Origin: Streptococcus sp. SN-1
GTDB lineage: Bacteria > Bacillota > Bacilli > Lactobacillales > Streptococcaceae
Length of the DNA stretch: 64,000 nt
Reading direction: 5' to 3'
Assembly: GCF_041154385.1 (NCBI RefSeq)
Contig: NZ_AP028929.1
Coordinates: 1,302,001-1,366,000, forward strand
Shown one piece after another: positions 28,300-38,744 of this stretch. The notes beneath the pieces are model-generated. The model worked only from the letters and a program-made list of their open reading frames with translations. It did no database searches and had not been told where the DNA came from. The translations under genes and the position numbers were made by a program. The stretch's first letter is position 1, and every line of letters starts with the position of its first letter.

Positions 28300-29409
28300 T
28301 TAGTCTTCAATAAAATCACGAAGCGGTTTGCTGCGACTTGGTTGGCGTAGTTTTCTCAAAGCCTTAGCTTCAATCTGACGAATTCGCTCGCGAGTCACGT
28401 TAAAGACTTTACCAACATCTTCAAGGGTACGCATTTTACCATCATCTAGCCCAAAACGCAGACGCAAAACATTTTCTTCACGGTCTGTAAGAGTATCCAA
28501 GACCTCATCCAACTGCTCACGCAAGACGATACGAGTTGTATAGTCCACTGGATTTTCAATCACTTCATCTTCGATAAAGTCCCCAAGGTGGCTATCATCC
28601 TCTTCACCGATTGGTGTTTCAAGAGATACCGGTTCTTGAGCGATCTTCAAGATTTCACGAACCTTATCAGGAGTCATATCCATACGTTCAGCGATTTGCT
28701 CTGGTGTTGGGTCTTGACCCAATTCTTGAAGGAGGTTACGCTGTTCACGAACCAATTTATTGATGGTTTCAACCATGTGAACTGGGATACGGATGGTACG
28801 AGCTTGGTCCGCAATAGCACGAGTGATAGCCTGACGAATCCACCAAGTTGCATAAGTTGAGAACTTGAACCCTTTAGAATAGTCAAACTTGTCAACCGCC
28901 TTCATCAAGCCCATATTCCCTTCTTGAATCAAGTCAAGGAACTGCATACCACGGCCAACATAGCGTTTGGCAATAGAAACAACCAAACGAAGGTTGGCTT
29001 CCGCAAGACGTTGTTTGGCTTCGATATCACCAGCTTCAACTGCTAGTGCCAATTCTTTTTCCTCTTCATTGGTCAAGAGAGGAACGACCCCGATTTCTTT
29101 CAAGTACATACGGACAGGGTCATTAACCTTAGCAGAAGTTGAACCAATCAAGTCCTCATCGCTGAGTTCTGGTTCTTCTTCAGCACTAAGAACACGCGCA
29201 CTTGGATTTCCTTCATTATCTGTGATAGAAATTCCTGCGTCCTGAATCCGTTGCAAGAGATCTTCAATCCCATCAGCGTCCAAGGTAAAAGGAACGACAA
29301 GACTAGCATTGATTTCATCATCTGTTGCTGTCCCTTTTTGCTTATGATTACGGATAAATTCTGCTACTTGTACATCAAATGTTGTTACTTCTTTTTGTTT
29401 TGTTACCAT
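28300..29409 (-). CDS. rpoD: RNA polymerase primary sigma factor (SigA)
   Basis: 369 residues. Region 1.2 starts near [16 protein letters not shown]. Region 2 is complete, with [36 protein letters not shown] and the -10 recognition helix [11 protein letters not shown]. Regions 3 and 4 follow, with the -35 helix-turn-helix [20 protein letters not shown]. The long acidic region 1.1 insertion of Gram-negative sigma-70 is absent, as is usual here. It starts 2 bp after the dnaG stop in the conserved dnaG-rpoD operon. Confidence 0.98.
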   Translation of the reverse strand: MVTKQKEVTTFDVQVAEFIRNHKQKGTATDDEINASLVVPFTLDADGIEDLLQRIQDAGISITDNEGNPSARVLSAEEEPELSDEDLIGSTSAKVNDPVRMYLKEIGVVPLLTNEEEKELALAVEAGDIEAKQRLAEANLRLVVSIAKRYVGRGMQFLDLIQEGNMGLMKAVDKFDYSKGFKFSTYATWWIRQAITRAIADQARTIRIPVHMVETINKLVREQRNLLQELGQDPTPEQIAERMDMTPDKVREILKIAQEPVSLETPIGEEDDSHLGDFIEDEVIENPVDYTTRIVLREQLDEVLDTLTDREENVLRLRFGLDDGKMRTLEDVGKVFNVTRERIRQIEAKALRKLRQPSRSKPLRDFIED

Positions 29410-29411
29410 TA

Positions 29412-31172
29412 TTACTCCATTCTTCTCTTTTGGGAAATTAAACGTTCCAATTCTTCTAGGGCTGTATCTGTATCTCCTACATGGCTAGCTTCCTGCACCT
29501 TCTTTTTGATTCTCATATTGTCCTGATTCAAGAGAGCCTTGTTTCGAGTCATTTCTACTTCACTTAATTCCTGCGGTGACATCTCATCAGGCAAATCCTG
29601 AGCTAAGACTTGGTACCAAGCTCTTTCAACTTCCTCTGTCTGTTCTGCTAGAACTTCTGGAGGAAGATTGCCATACTGACCAAGCAAGTCATATAAGACC
29701 TGAAATTCAGGTGTATCAAATGCAAAGTCTTCTCGCAAGCGGTAATCGTTCAAAACAAGAGGGGATTCCACCATTCGATAAAGTAGATGGGCTTCCGCCC
29801 TCATAATAGCCGATAACTGCTTGGTGACAGGCATAGTGATTGGCGTCGGTCTGGAAATTCCTTCCATGCGATTCTGCCTTTGTGCTTGACGGCTCTCATT
29901 CACAATCTGCTCAATCTGGGCATAATCAAAAGACGCCAGACTATCTGCTAAAATATGAATATAACTGTTTTGAGCAGTGATAGACTTTTCTTGAACAATC
30001 AAGGGAGCTATTTTTTCAATAAACTCAATCTGGGCCTGCAGATTTTCACTATTTTCAGGCTTGTACTGGTGAATGTAAAACTCAATCGGACTAATACGAG
30101 TTTTCGTTAATAGATAGGCCAAGTCTTCTGGACCATTTTTTTGTAGATACTCATCTGGATCTAAGTTATCAGGCATGCTGACGATCCGCACAGGCATATC
30201 GCCAATTTCATCCAAGGCTTTCAATGTCGCAGCTTGTCCAGCCTTATCGCCATCGTAAACAAGAACCAACTTCTTAGTTAACCTTTTCAGATGCTCAACA
30301 TGCTCACGACTCAAGGCTGTTCCCATAGACGCCACAGCATTTTCGATTCCAGCCCGATAGGCTGCAATAACATCCATGAACCCTTCCATCAGGTAAATCT
30401 CACTGGCTTTACCAGAAGATTTTTTTGCCCTATCCATATGATATAATTCGTAACTTTTGTTAAAAATTGCAGTCGATCGGCTATTTTTATACTTAGAAGT
30501 TTGTGAATTCGTTTTCTGCCAGATACGACCTGAGAAGGCAATGACCTTTCCCTGGTCATTTGTCAGAGGAAACATAATCCGATTGTGAAAGGTGTCTACA
30601 AATTGATTAGCATCCGAGAGATAAAACAGTCCTGAATCCAGGAAATCTTCTTCACGATACTGAGCAGACAAACGTTGATAGAGATAGTTTCGTTCTGGAG
30701 GTGCTAAACCAATCCGAAAATGCTTGAGCACTTCATCTGTCAAACCACGCTGATAGAGATAGTTTCTGGCCTCTTCCCCCATGGTCGTTGTCATGAGAAT
30801 AGCATGGTAAAATTTTGCTGCATCTTCGTGCATATCATAAAGAGCTTGGTGGGGGGAGGCTGGCTTCTGCTCACTATAAAGCGGTTTTTCCACTTCTATC
30901 CCAACACGCTGACCTAAGATTTGGACAGCCTCCATAAAGGGAACCCCTTGGTACTCCTCGATGAACTTAAAGACATCACCTGAGCGACCACAACCAAAAC
31001 AGTGGTAAAACTGCTTGTCCTCTACAACGTTGAAAGAAGGTGTTTTTTCACCATGAAAAGGACAGAGCCCTAGATAGTTCCGTCCTGCCTTTTGTAAAGA
31101 AATCACATCTCCTATGACTTCCACAATGTTGGCATTGTTTTTGATTTCTTCAATGACTTGTTTGTCAACCAT
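29412..31172 (-). CDS. dnaG: DNA primase
   Basis: 586 residues from the ATG at 31172, which has a GGAGG site; an earlier in-frame start at 31187 lies before that site. The CHC2 zinc finger is [11 protein letters not shown] ... [11 protein letters not shown] near residues 40-64. The Toprim catalytic core has [13 protein letters not shown] and [12 protein letters not shown]. The C-terminal helical region docks the replicative helicase. It makes RNA primers for replication. A -35/-10 promoter with ideal spacing precedes it. Confidence 0.98.
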   Translation of the reverse strand: MVDKQVIEEIKNNANIVEVIGDVISLQKAGRNYLGLCPFHGEKTPSFNVVEDKQFYHCFGCGRSGDVFKFIEEYQGVPFMEAVQILGQRVGIEVEKPLYSEQKPASPHQALYDMHEDAAKFYHAILMTTTMGEEARNYLYQRGLTDEVLKHFRIGLAPPERNYLYQRLSAQYREEDFLDSGLFYLSDANQFVDTFHNRIMFPLTNDQGKVIAFSGRIWQKTNSQTSKYKNSRSTAIFNKSYELYHMDRAKKSSGKASEIYLMEGFMDVIAAYRAGIENAVASMGTALSREHVEHLKRLTKKLVLVYDGDKAGQAATLKALDEIGDMPVRIVSMPDNLDPDEYLQKNGPEDLAYLLTKTRISPIEFYIHQYKPENSENLQAQIEFIEKIAPLIVQEKSITAQNSYIHILADSLASFDYAQIEQIVNESRQAQRQNRMEGISRPTPITMPVTKQLSAIMRAEAHLLYRMVESPLVLNDYRLREDFAFDTPEFQVLYDLLGQYGNLPPEVLAEQTEEVERAWYQVLAQDLPDEMSPQELSEVEMTRNKALLNQDNMRIKKKVQEASHVGDTDTALEELERLISQKRRME

Positions 31173-31210
31173 ACACAATACCTCCATCTTATCATAGTTT
31201 CACGTAAACT

Positions 31211-31239
31211 AGTATAGCTTATTTCTGAAAAAAAGTAAA
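31211..31239 (-). promoter_or_regulatory. Promoter of the dnaG-rpoD operon
   Basis: Minus strand: -35 TTTACT (31234-31239), 17-bp spacer, -10 TATACT (31211-31216). It is 38 bp from the dnaG ATG. Confidence 0.75.
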
Positions 31240-31299
31240 CCATTTCATACGCTTTCCGTAATTATCTTTGCCTTATTTTTCTAGATAGAAAAGAAAGTT

Positions 31300-31336
31300 A
31301 AAAAACTCAGAAACACTTTAATGCTTCTAAGTTTTT
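31300..31336 (-). terminator. Terminator of the trpXYZ-type operon
   Basis: Minus strand stem AACTTAGAA / TTCTGAGTT followed by TTTTT. It can also act on the plus strand. Confidence 0.8.
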
Positions 31337-31368
31337 CTTCTCTATTTTTTGATTAAAATAAAGTTCAT

Positions 31369-32127
31369 CTATTCAAACAATTGATAGTAGTCTGAGATTT
31401 TCATCTTAGCTTTTTCTTCATTATTAAGATCTTGAATTATACGACCTTCCTTCATGACAATCAGACGGTTTCCGTACTTCAACGCATCCTCCATATGGTG
31501 GGTAATCATCAAGGCTGTCAGCTGATCTTTCTTGACAAATTCATCTGTCAACTCCATGAGTGCGACACTTGTCTTTGGATCAAGGGCCGCAGTATGCTCA
31601 TCTAACAAGAGTAATTCAGGTCGCTTCAAGGTTGCCATCAAGAGACTCAAAGCCTGTCTTTGCCCACCTGACAAGAACTCAATCGGTGTATTCAAGTGTT
31701 TCTCAAGACCATTTCCTACTTTTTCAATGGTTGCCTGAAACTCATCCTTATAGCTAGTCAAGCGTCGTGGTAACAATCCACGCTTTTCACCACGAAACTT
31801 GGCAATCAAGAGATTCTCTGCCACTGTCATACGAGGAGCTGTCCCCATCTTTGGATCTTGGAAGACACGAGACAGATACTTAGCGCGCTTCTCTGGTGAA
31901 AACTTGGTAACATCTTCACCTAAAATACGGATGGTTCCACTGGTTAGTGATAAGGTTCCTGCAATAGTATTAAAGAGAGTTGATTTCCCAGCACCATTTC
32001 CACCTAAAATCGTGATGAAATCCTGTTCAAAAATTTCTAAGGAAACATCGTTTAAAATAATCTTTTCTTCATCAAAGCCATTTTTAACGACTTTGGTTGC
32101 ATTGTTTAATTCTACAATTGCTGTCAT
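31369..32127 (-). CDS. ABC transporter ATPase, TrpZ-like
   Basis: 252 residues: Walker A LGGNGAGKSTLF (about residues 37-48), signature LSGGQRQALSLLMA, Walker B LLLDEHTAALDP with an uncommon His after the Walker B glutamate, and MITHHMEDAL as the switch. It belongs to the ATPase group paired with PF04392-type binding proteins. The start overlaps the permease stop by 4 bp (ATGA). The predicted substrate, tryptophan, comes from the upstream T-box and family context, not from this protein. Confidence 0.88.
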   Translation of the reverse strand: MTAIVELNNATKVVKNGFDEEKIILNDVSLEIFEQDFITILGGNGAGKSTLFNTIAGTLSLTSGTIRILGEDVTKFSPEKRAKYLSRVFQDPKMGTAPRMTVAENLLIAKFRGEKRGLLPRRLTSYKDEFQATIEKVGNGLEKHLNTPIEFLSGGQRQALSLLMATLKRPELLLLDEHTAALDPKTSVALMELTDEFVKKDQLTALMITHHMEDALKYGNRLIVMKEGRIIQDLNNEEKAKMKISDYYQLFE

Positions 32128-32990
32128 TTGCTTAATTTGGCTCCTTTCAAGATTGTTTGCTTAAATGTTGGAATCATGAGGCAGACTGCTAAAATCACGG
32201 CGCTGTACAAACGAAGGTAACTTGTATTAAAGCCAAGCGCAATAACTGCCCACACTAAGAATTGATAAGCGATAGAACCTACAACAATGGTAACCAGACG
32301 TTCTGCCAAGCTCAAACTCTTGAAGATAACTTCTCCAATAATCAAACTTGCAAGCCCCACAACGATAACTCCGATTCCTCGAGATACATCGGCATAGCCT
32401 TCTTGCTGAGCAATGAGAGCTCCTGCAAGGGCAATCACACCATTTGATAAAACCAAGCCCATAAGCTCCATGCGCCCAGTATGAATCCCGAAACTTCTAG
32501 CCATATCAGGATTGTCACCTGTAGCAATATAGGCTTGTCCTAGTTTGGTATCCAAGAAAAAGAGCATGAGAGCAATAACAATACTCACAAAGATGAGACC
32601 TGTCAAGAGTTGATTCAAATCCGAATCAAAAGGCAAAACATCCTGAATTTGCTTGGTTCCAAGCAGGCCTAAATTCGCACGTCCCATAATCAAGAGCATG
32701 ATTGAGTGACAAGAAGTCATCACCAAAATCCCTGATAACAAGGTTGGAATCTTCCCTTTTGTATAAAGAAGGCCTGCTGCCATACCAGCCAAACAACCTG
32801 CTCCTACAGCAACAAGTGTCGCTAAAAAAGGATTCACACCTTTGGTTATCAGAGTGACAGCAACAGCTCCCCCAAGAGGGAAGGAACCTTCTGTCGTCAT
32901 ATCTGGAAAGTTCAAAATCCTAAATGTCATAAAGATTCCCAGACCTAAAATAGCCCAGACAAATCCTTGAGAAATAATAGATAATATCAT
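32124..32990 (-). CDS. ABC transporter permease, TrpY-like
   Basis: 288 residues from the ATG at 32990 (AAGG-type site); the frame extends upstream to 33059, but that would add a charged, non-hydrophobic N-terminus. It has about eight to nine membrane helices, beginning ILSIISQGFVWAILGLGIFM, and the branched-chain-type permease pattern FRILNFPDMTTEGSFPLGGA. It is translationally coupled to the ATPase by a 4-bp overlap. Confidence 0.86.
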   Translation of the reverse strand: MILSIISQGFVWAILGLGIFMTFRILNFPDMTTEGSFPLGGAVAVTLITKGVNPFLATLVAVGAGCLAGMAAGLLYTKGKIPTLLSGILVMTSCHSIMLLIMGRANLGLLGTKQIQDVLPFDSDLNQLLTGLIFVSIVIALMLFFLDTKLGQAYIATGDNPDMARSFGIHTGRMELMGLVLSNGVIALAGALIAQQEGYADVSRGIGVIVVGLASLIIGEVIFKSLSLAERLVTIVVGSIAYQFLVWAVIALGFNTSYLRLYSAVILAVCLMIPTFKQTILKGAKLSK

Positions 32991-33065
32991 CTGTTTCTTA
33001 ACCTTTTCTATATGATTTCTATTGTAAAAAATTGGAGGAGATGTCCCCAACTCCTCCATTACAGA

Positions 33066-34061
33066 TTATTCAATCACTTGTCCTGCTTCTTTTAGAACAG
33101 ATTCAGGAATAGTAATACCAAGTTCTTGTGCCAATTTTTTATTGATCACTGATTTACCAGTTGAAAAGACATTCACTGGTGTATCAGCTGGTTTTGCTCC
33201 TTTCAGAACTTGAGCAATCATTTTACCAGTTGCCACACCAAGGTCATGTTGGTCAACTACAACTGATGCCAAACCACCTGCTTCTACCATGGCAGTCGCA
33301 CTTGGGTAGATTGGTTTTTTAGCTGATTGGTTGCTTGATACAACTGTTGAAAAAGCTGATGCAATGGTGTTGTCGATTGGAACCCAGATAGCATCGACCT
33401 TGCTAGTCATAACATTAACTGTTGAAGCAATTTCATTTGTTGAAGGAACTGCAAATGTTTCCACTGTCAAACCTGCTTTTTCAGCATAAGCCTTAAATTC
33501 TTCAACTTGAGTTTTTGAATTGTCTTCGCTACTTGAGTAAAGAGCTCCGATTGTTTTCACATTTGGTGTCAAAGCTTTGATGAGTTCAACTTGTTGTTGA
33601 GCTGGATTGTGGTCAGATACCCCTGTAATGTTGCCACCTGGTTTTTTCAAATCTTTGACCAAGTTAGCACCGATTGGGTCTGTAATAGCAGCCATGATAA
33701 CAGGTAGGTCTTTTGTGGCGCTTGCCAAACCTTGAGCAGCTGGCGTTGCAATACCAACCACAAGGTCATTCCCATTTGCAACCAATTGTTTACTCATTGT
33801 CGCAACCTTACTTTGGTCACCTTCTGAGTTCATAAAGTCAATCTTCAACTGGTCATCTTTATAACCTTCTTCTGCAAGTCCATCTTGAATCCCTTTATAA
33901 ATCAAGTCAAGAGATGGATGGCTCACAAACTGAAGGACACCAACTTTGGCAACTTTCTTCTCATTCTTAGCTTCTGGTTTATTCATTGAAGAGTAAATCA
34001 AGCTTCCTGCTACTAAGACTGCTAATGCAGCGATAATTCCAATTAAACGTTTATTTTTCAT
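33066..34061 (-). CDS. ABC transporter substrate-binding protein, TrpX-like
   Basis: 331 residues, PF04392 family: KVGVLQFVSHPSLDLIYKGI, then VGIATPAAQGLASATKDLPV and PTVNVMT-like hinge segments. The N-terminus IIAALAVLVAGSLIYSSM is a hydrophobic signal or anchor, but there is no lipobox cysteine, so the protein seems to be membrane-anchored by an uncleaved helix. It is the first gene of the transporter operon, downstream of a T-box with a TGG specifier. Binding of tryptophan is therefore predicted. Confidence 0.86.
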   Translation of the reverse strand: MKNKRLIGIIAALAVLVAGSLIYSSMNKPEAKNEKKVAKVGVLQFVSHPSLDLIYKGIQDGLAEEGYKDDQLKIDFMNSEGDQSKVATMSKQLVANGNDLVVGIATPAAQGLASATKDLPVIMAAITDPIGANLVKDLKKPGGNITGVSDHNPAQQQVELIKALTPNVKTIGALYSSSEDNSKTQVEEFKAYAEKAGLTVETFAVPSTNEIASTVNVMTSKVDAIWVPIDNTIASAFSTVVSSNQSAKKPIYPSATAMVEAGGLASVVVDQHDLGVATGKMIAQVLKGAKPADTPVNVFSTGKSVINKKLAQELGITIPESVLKEAGQVIE

Positions 34062-34105
34062 TCTATTTCTCCTTTTTTATTCCTTTAAAATACTTCACTT
34101 ATCTA

Positions 34106-34256
34106 ATAATCTTCGAAAATCTCTTCAAACCACTTCAGCTTCACTTTGCCGTAGCTATGGTTACTGACTTCGTCAGTTCTATCCACAACCTCAAAGCAGT
34201 GCTTTGAGCAACCTGCGGCTAGCTTCCTAGTTTGTACTTTGATTTTCATTGAGTAT
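34106..34256 (+). repeat. BOX element (boxA-boxB-boxC) in the trpX leader
   Basis: About 150 bp from ATAATCTTCGAAAATCTCTT to TTTGATTTTCATTGAGTAT, with boxA, one boxB (CAACCTCAAAGCAGTGCTTT) and boxC. It lies between the T-box terminator and the trpX start codon, so every read-through trpXYZ mRNA carries it as a hairpin. Confidence 0.93.
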
Positions 34257-34286
34257 AAACAAGCGACGCCATCGTTTTCTTTCCAT
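34227..34286 (-). CDS. Possible 19-residue leader peptide between T-box and trpX
   Basis: Right after the T-box terminator an ATG at 34286 follows a perfect GGAGG with good spacing. The peptide reads MERKRWRRLFILNENQSTN and stops inside the BOX element. It is very basic and contains one tryptophan codon. It could be a translated leader, or the 5' end of an older ORF truncated by BOX insertion. Expression is unproven. Confidence 0.35.
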   Translation of the reverse strand: MERKRWRRLFILNENQSTN

Positions 34287-34298
34287 ACTAACCTCCAT

Positions 34299-34537
34299 CA
34301 AAAAAGTCCTCACACAAAAAACTTGTGTGAGGACGTCGATGCGCGGTACCACCTCAATTATAGGGAATTTCCCTATCGCTCTGTCTCGCAATAACGAGAT
34401 GCACTGTAAGGTGTGCTCACCGAATTTTTATGATTTCAAATTCTAAATAACATTCAGCCCAATTTTCATCATCACCACTTATCTGTTTTCAGCTACCACA
34501 GACTCTCTAAAAAGTTTGAATGATTACTTTTCTGAAT
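34299..34537 (-). promoter_or_regulatory. T-box riboswitch, tryptophan-type, controlling trpXYZ
   Basis: Minus strand. Stem I closes with CATTCA (34517-34522) / TGAATG (34451-34456). The triplet TGG at 34459-34461 sits just above that base on the 3' side, the expected specifier position, giving a tryptophan codon. The T-box sequence GAGGTGGTACCGCG (34340-34353) follows, then a perfect terminator GTCCTCACACAAG ... TTGTGTGAGGAC with TTTTTT (34300-34334). Uncharged tRNA-Trp would stabilise the antiterminator and switch on the transporter. Confidence 0.88.
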
Positions 34538-34543
34538 GGTTAA

Positions 34544-34571
34544 ATTATATCATTTTTCAACTACTTGTCAA
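34544..34571 (-). promoter_or_regulatory. Consensus promoter of the T-box/trpXYZ transcript
   Basis: Minus strand: -35 TTGACA (34566-34571), 16-bp spacer, -10 TATAAT (34544-34549) preceded by TGA. Confidence 0.85.
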
Positions 34572-34599
34572 GACTCTTTTAGCATTTTTTTGAAATATC

Positions 34600-34632
34600 A
34601 AAAACTTCCCCTGTGGAAAAGAGGAAGCTTGA
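34600..34632 (-). terminator. Intrinsic terminator after ppc
   Basis: Minus strand stem CTTCCTC / GGGGAAG followed by TTTTTG, directly past the ppc stop. Confidence 0.7.
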
Positions 34633-34638
34633 TAGGTA

Positions 34639-37335
34639 TCAGCCTGAATTACGCAATCCTGTCGCAATTCCGTTGATGGTTGTATGGATTAATTTTTCTT
34701 GATCGCTTGATAATTCTCCTCGACGTTGACGTTTAATCAACTCCAACTGGATATAGTTAAGGATATTAAAGTAAGGCATACGGTAATCCAAACTTGCTTT
34801 TAGATATGGATTTTCAGCCAAGAGTTCATCGTAACCTTCGATAGCCAAGATGACTTCCTTGGTAACTTGCCATTCATTTAGAATAGTCTCATAGATTGCT
34901 TTTACTTCTTCATCCTCACAAAGTTTGGCATATTCAAAAGCAATATTCATATTTGATTTTGACAAGACCATGTCTACATTTGAAAGAAGCGATTGGAAGA
35001 AAGGCCAATTTTGGTACATATCTCGTAAGATAGCGATATTCTCTGGATTTTTATCGATAAATTCTTTGAAGCTTGAACCAACTCCATACCAGCCAGGGAA
35101 CATAACACGACTTTGCGACCATGAGAATACCCAAGGGATAGCTCGCAAACCACCGATTTCAGTAATCGTCTTACGAGCGGCTGGACGAGAACCAATGTTA
35201 AAGCTTGAAATAGCCTTGATTGGACTTGACTCGAAGAAATAATCATAGAAATGATCATTACCAAAGACCAAATCACGGTAGATATCGTAACTACGGTCCA
35301 CTACTTGGTCCATAATGGCTTCATAACGATTTGAGGTATTGGTATCACTCTTCTTCTGAGTAATCATACGGTTAATGGCTGCAGATACTAACATTTCAAG
35401 GTTATAGTAGGCCGCATCTTTATTACCGTATTTATTCCCAATTACTTCACCCTGCTCCGTCAAACGGATACGATCCTTGATAGACTTGAGCGGTTGAGAT
35501 GTGATGGCTTCATAGGTTGGTCCACCACCACGACCGACAGTCCCACCGCGACCATGGAAGAAAGTAACCTTAACGCCAAATTCATCTCCAATAGCAGTCA
35601 ATTGTTGTTGAGCCTTGTAGAGAGTCCAACATGATGATAAGTAACCACCATCTTTATTACTGTCAGAGTAGCCCAGCATGATTTCTTGATAGTTATTGCG
35701 TGAAGCAATCCATTTCTTAGCAAGAGGAAGAGAAAGGTATTCTCTCATGGTTTCTTCTGAGTGGTCCAAGTCCTCGATTGTTTCAAAGAGAGGAACGATT
35801 TGGACACGGGCTCTTTCTTTATCAACTAGCCCTACTTCTTTTAGCAAGATAGCCAATTCCAACATGTCTGATACACTGGTTGCATGTGAAATGATAGTCT
35901 GACGAATAACATCATCTCCCAACTTATCTTTCAACTTACGAGCAGCCTTAAAGATTGCTAATTCTTTTTCAAGTAACTCTGATTTTTCAACGTGAGTGGC
36001 AGAAAGAATACGTGGATCTTCTTCTAATTCTTTCAAAAGAAGCTGGCATTTTTCTTCTTCACTTAATTCACTATAATGAGAATGAATACCTGCTGATTTC
36101 AAGAGTTCTGCTACACAGGCCTCATGAACACTAGAATCTTGACGCATGTCAATAGATGCCAAATAGAAACCAAAAATTTCAACTGCCTGAATTAACTCAA
36201 CAAAATCACCAGAAATCAGTGCTTCACCCTTATTTTCCAAGAGGGAATCACGAATAGTAATTAAATCCTTATAAAAATCATTGGCCGTTTCATAGCGAGC
36301 CCCAACTTCCTTATCCTCAATCAGATAGGTTTTTGTTGCTTGGATTTTTGATTGAATATCAAACAAGGCACGGCGATACAGCTCTTTTTCACGGTAGATT
36401 GAGTTATCCTTAGATTGACGAGCCATTTCTCTGACTTGCTTGCTTACATTGACAATACTGGTTGAGAGAGAGAACTCACGATAAAGTTGGTAAATCTTTT
36501 CATCATAGTAGTTCATGATGACTTCACACTGGGTCATAGCAGATTGTTTTAAGGTATCTGCTGTAACAAAAGGATTCCCATCACGGTCTCCACCAATCCA
36601 CATTCCCATGGTAATTGGTTTAGGATGTTTCAACTCCAAGCCGTGTTTTTTAGCCAGACGCTTGTACTCAGCAGTCAAATGAGGAACTGCCTTCAAGAAT
36701 GAACTATTGTAGTATTCCATAACATTCGTGATTTCATTGGTTACTTTCAATTTCTTCTCACGAATCATATCTGTCTGCATGATAATCTCAATGTAACGAC
36801 GGAGATCATTATGCCATTTTTCCTTATTAATCAAGCCTAATTTCACATCACGGTACTTACGCAAGAGGGTATGGATATGGTTAGTCAAATCCAACATACT
36901 CTTACGTTGCACTTGTGTTGGATGGGCTGTCAAAACAGGGACAACATTCAAGTGTTCGAGAATTTCAACCGCATTTTCTTTTTCTGCAACCATTTTAATC
37001 GTTGCTGACAATTTCCCAAGATAATCTTGATCGATATTATTTTGGTGGTTGATTTCATAAGCCAAATCCACGTCTTCTGAAATATTAATCAAAAGAGGTA
37101 AGATAGAAAAATAGCGTGAAATATAAGCCATTTCATCATTTGACAGACTCGTAACCAATTGGTTCAAGCCTTGATAATCTTCTTGAGTTGACAGTTCTTT
37201 CAACTGCATGATTTTTTCAAAAGTCTCTGGGGCAAGCATGTTTTTAGTGATATCTTCTAACAATTCTGTTAAAATCAGTACTTCTTCTTGCACGACAGCT
37301 TTATTACTATAGTTTTCTAATTTTTGAAGAGACAT
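34639..37335 (-). CDS. ppc: Phosphoenolpyruvate carboxylase
   Basis: 898 residues, full length. Conserved motifs include [13 protein letters not shown] (catalytic histidine, about residue 140), [29 protein letters not shown] and the glycine-rich [15 protein letters not shown]. It carboxylates PEP to oxaloacetate, an anaplerotic source of aspartate in an organism with an incomplete TCA cycle. The C-terminus ends GLRNSG, as in other PEPCs. It lies 24 bp downstream of ftsW and probably shares its transcript. Confidence 0.97.
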   Translation of the reverse strand: MSLQKLENYSNKAVVQEEVLILTELLEDITKNMLAPETFEKIMQLKELSTQEDYQGLNQLVTSLSNDEMAYISRYFSILPLLINISEDVDLAYEINHQNNIDQDYLGKLSATIKMVAEKENAVEILEHLNVVPVLTAHPTQVQRKSMLDLTNHIHTLLRKYRDVKLGLINKEKWHNDLRRYIEIIMQTDMIREKKLKVTNEITNVMEYYNSSFLKAVPHLTAEYKRLAKKHGLELKHPKPITMGMWIGGDRDGNPFVTADTLKQSAMTQCEVIMNYYDEKIYQLYREFSLSTSIVNVSKQVREMARQSKDNSIYREKELYRRALFDIQSKIQATKTYLIEDKEVGARYETANDFYKDLITIRDSLLENKGEALISGDFVELIQAVEIFGFYLASIDMRQDSSVHEACVAELLKSAGIHSHYSELSEEEKCQLLLKELEEDPRILSATHVEKSELLEKELAIFKAARKLKDKLGDDVIRQTIISHATSVSDMLELAILLKEVGLVDKERARVQIVPLFETIEDLDHSEETMREYLSLPLAKKWIASRNNYQEIMLGYSDSNKDGGYLSSCWTLYKAQQQLTAIGDEFGVKVTFFHGRGGTVGRGGGPTYEAITSQPLKSIKDRIRLTEQGEVIGNKYGNKDAAYYNLEMLVSAAINRMITQKKSDTNTSNRYEAIMDQVVDRSYDIYRDLVFGNDHFYDYFFESSPIKAISSFNIGSRPAARKTITEIGGLRAIPWVFSWSQSRVMFPGWYGVGSSFKEFIDKNPENIAILRDMYQNWPFFQSLLSNVDMVLSKSNMNIAFEYAKLCEDEEVKAIYETILNEWQVTKEVILAIEGYDELLAENPYLKASLDYRMPYFNILNYIQLELIKRQRRGELSSDQEKLIHTTINGIATGLRNSG

Positions 37336-37359
37336 AGGTAATCCTTTCCACTATCAGCT

Positions 37360-38583
37360 CTACATATAGTTTGAGGAGTGAGCTTCTAACTCCTCATACA
37401 ATTGAGCACGCTTTTCACTTGCATCAATATTTAAGACAAAGGCGATGGCTACAGACAAGACCAGGAGACTGTTCCCTCCTTGCGATAAGAAGGGGAAGGT
37501 TACTCCTGTCGAAGGAATAATACCAGAAATTCCGCCGATATTGACAAATACCTGTACCAACATCATCCCTCCAACCCCAATCGCCATCATGGAATTAAAG
37601 GGATTCTTAGCTCGAATTCCTACTAGAATAATTCGCAAAATAAGGAAAAAGACAAGTGCTAAAATCAAGCCGGCTCCCACAAATCCAAACTCTTCAATGA
37701 CAATTGAAAATACAAAATCTGTATGGGCCTCTGGTAAATAACCTCGTTTTTCGATTGAATTTCCTAAGCCTAGACCAAACCACCCACCATTCACCATGGC
37801 AAAGTAGGAATTGGCGAGTTGGTGACCTGCTCCTGCCAAATCAGCAAAAGGGTTAAAATAAGCACTGAAACGCTTGGCCACATAGCCAAATACTGGAACT
37901 TTTGAAAATTTATCAACCCCGATCATAGAGATAGCTGATAAGGATAGGGCTGAAATACCAACCAAAATTCCCAAAAATGCAATAAACCATCTATAAGCGA
38001 TACCACTAATTGTATACATAATCAAGGCAACCAAAGCTAAGATAGAAGCATTCCCCAAATCTGGGAAAATAGCAAGGCTCCCAATCAGTACAAAGAGGAC
38101 AAAGCGCCAGTCATTAAAAGCACGAGGAAGCCACTGATTTTGTGTCAAAACTTGAAAATCATAAATAGCTATATCCTCTTGTTGTTTGGAAAATCTATTT
38201 GCTAAATACCAAATAATAATAATTTTCAAATATTCGGCTGGCTGAATGGTCAAAGGTCCTACAGAAATCCAGCCATAGGCTCCATTGACAGGAATACCAA
38301 TCAAACGAGCCAAAACTAAAAGAATCAGCTCAACGAACATAACGATAAATAAAAGACGTTCATTTCTTAAAAAATTCAGTTTCAGCTTATATATCAAGGC
38401 AATCAATATTAAACTAAATATCCAAAACATTCCCTGACTTCGAACCAATTGGAGGGCACTTTTACCTTCTTCGATAAGAATAGCACTGGTTGTCGAATAA
38501 ACTACAATCAAGCCCAAAATTGATAAAAGTAAGTAAGGAACTAGAATAGAATAGTTTAATAGGTGCCTTTTACTAATCTTCAT
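37360..38583 (-). CDS. ftsW: Septal peptidoglycan polymerase FtsW (SEDS family)
   Basis: 407 residues with about ten membrane helices. SEDS landmarks are NGAYGWISVGPLTIQPAEYLK, the large loop with GAGHQLANSYFAMVNGGWFG, and FIIEEFG-like VIEEFGFVGAG followed by GIIPSTGVTFPFLSQGG near the C-terminus. With a cognate class B PBP it polymerises septal peptidoglycan from lipid II. FtsW rather than RodA is chosen from its pneumococcal neighbour ppc and overall similarity as I recall it. An extended -10 promoter lies upstream. Confidence 0.92.
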   Translation of the reverse strand: MKISKRHLLNYSILVPYLLLSILGLIVVYSTTSAILIEEGKSALQLVRSQGMFWIFSLILIALIYKLKLNFLRNERLLFIVMFVELILLVLARLIGIPVNGAYGWISVGPLTIQPAEYLKIIIIWYLANRFSKQQEDIAIYDFQVLTQNQWLPRAFNDWRFVLFVLIGSLAIFPDLGNASILALVALIMYTISGIAYRWFIAFLGILVGISALSLSAISMIGVDKFSKVPVFGYVAKRFSAYFNPFADLAGAGHQLANSYFAMVNGGWFGLGLGNSIEKRGYLPEAHTDFVFSIVIEEFGFVGAGLILALVFFLILRIILVGIRAKNPFNSMMAIGVGGMMLVQVFVNIGGISGIIPSTGVTFPFLSQGGNSLLVLSVAIAFVLNIDASEKRAQLYEELEAHSSNYM

Positions 38584-38653
38584 AGTATCACCAATCTAAT
38601 GAGAACAACACAATTGCTTCCCAAATTCCGTTTGTTTTCTAGTTTTGATTGCT

Positions 38654-38662
38654 ATTATACCA
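38654..38662 (-). promoter_or_regulatory. Extended -10 promoter of ftsW-ppc
   Basis: Minus strand TGGTATAAT, about 70 bp upstream of the ftsW ATG. Confidence 0.6.
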
Positions 38663-38711
38663 TTTTTTCCGAAAGAAAAAAACTCTTATCCATCAGATAG
38701 ACCATTTTTGT

Positions 38712-38741
38712 CATAAGAAAAAGAGCACTTGGCCCTTTTCT
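38712..38741 (-). terminator. Intrinsic terminator after prsA
   Basis: Minus strand stem AAAAGGGC / GCTCTTTT (one G-T pair) followed by TTC. It sits just past the prsA stop and before the ftsW promoter. Confidence 0.8.
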
Positions 38742-38744
38742 GTT

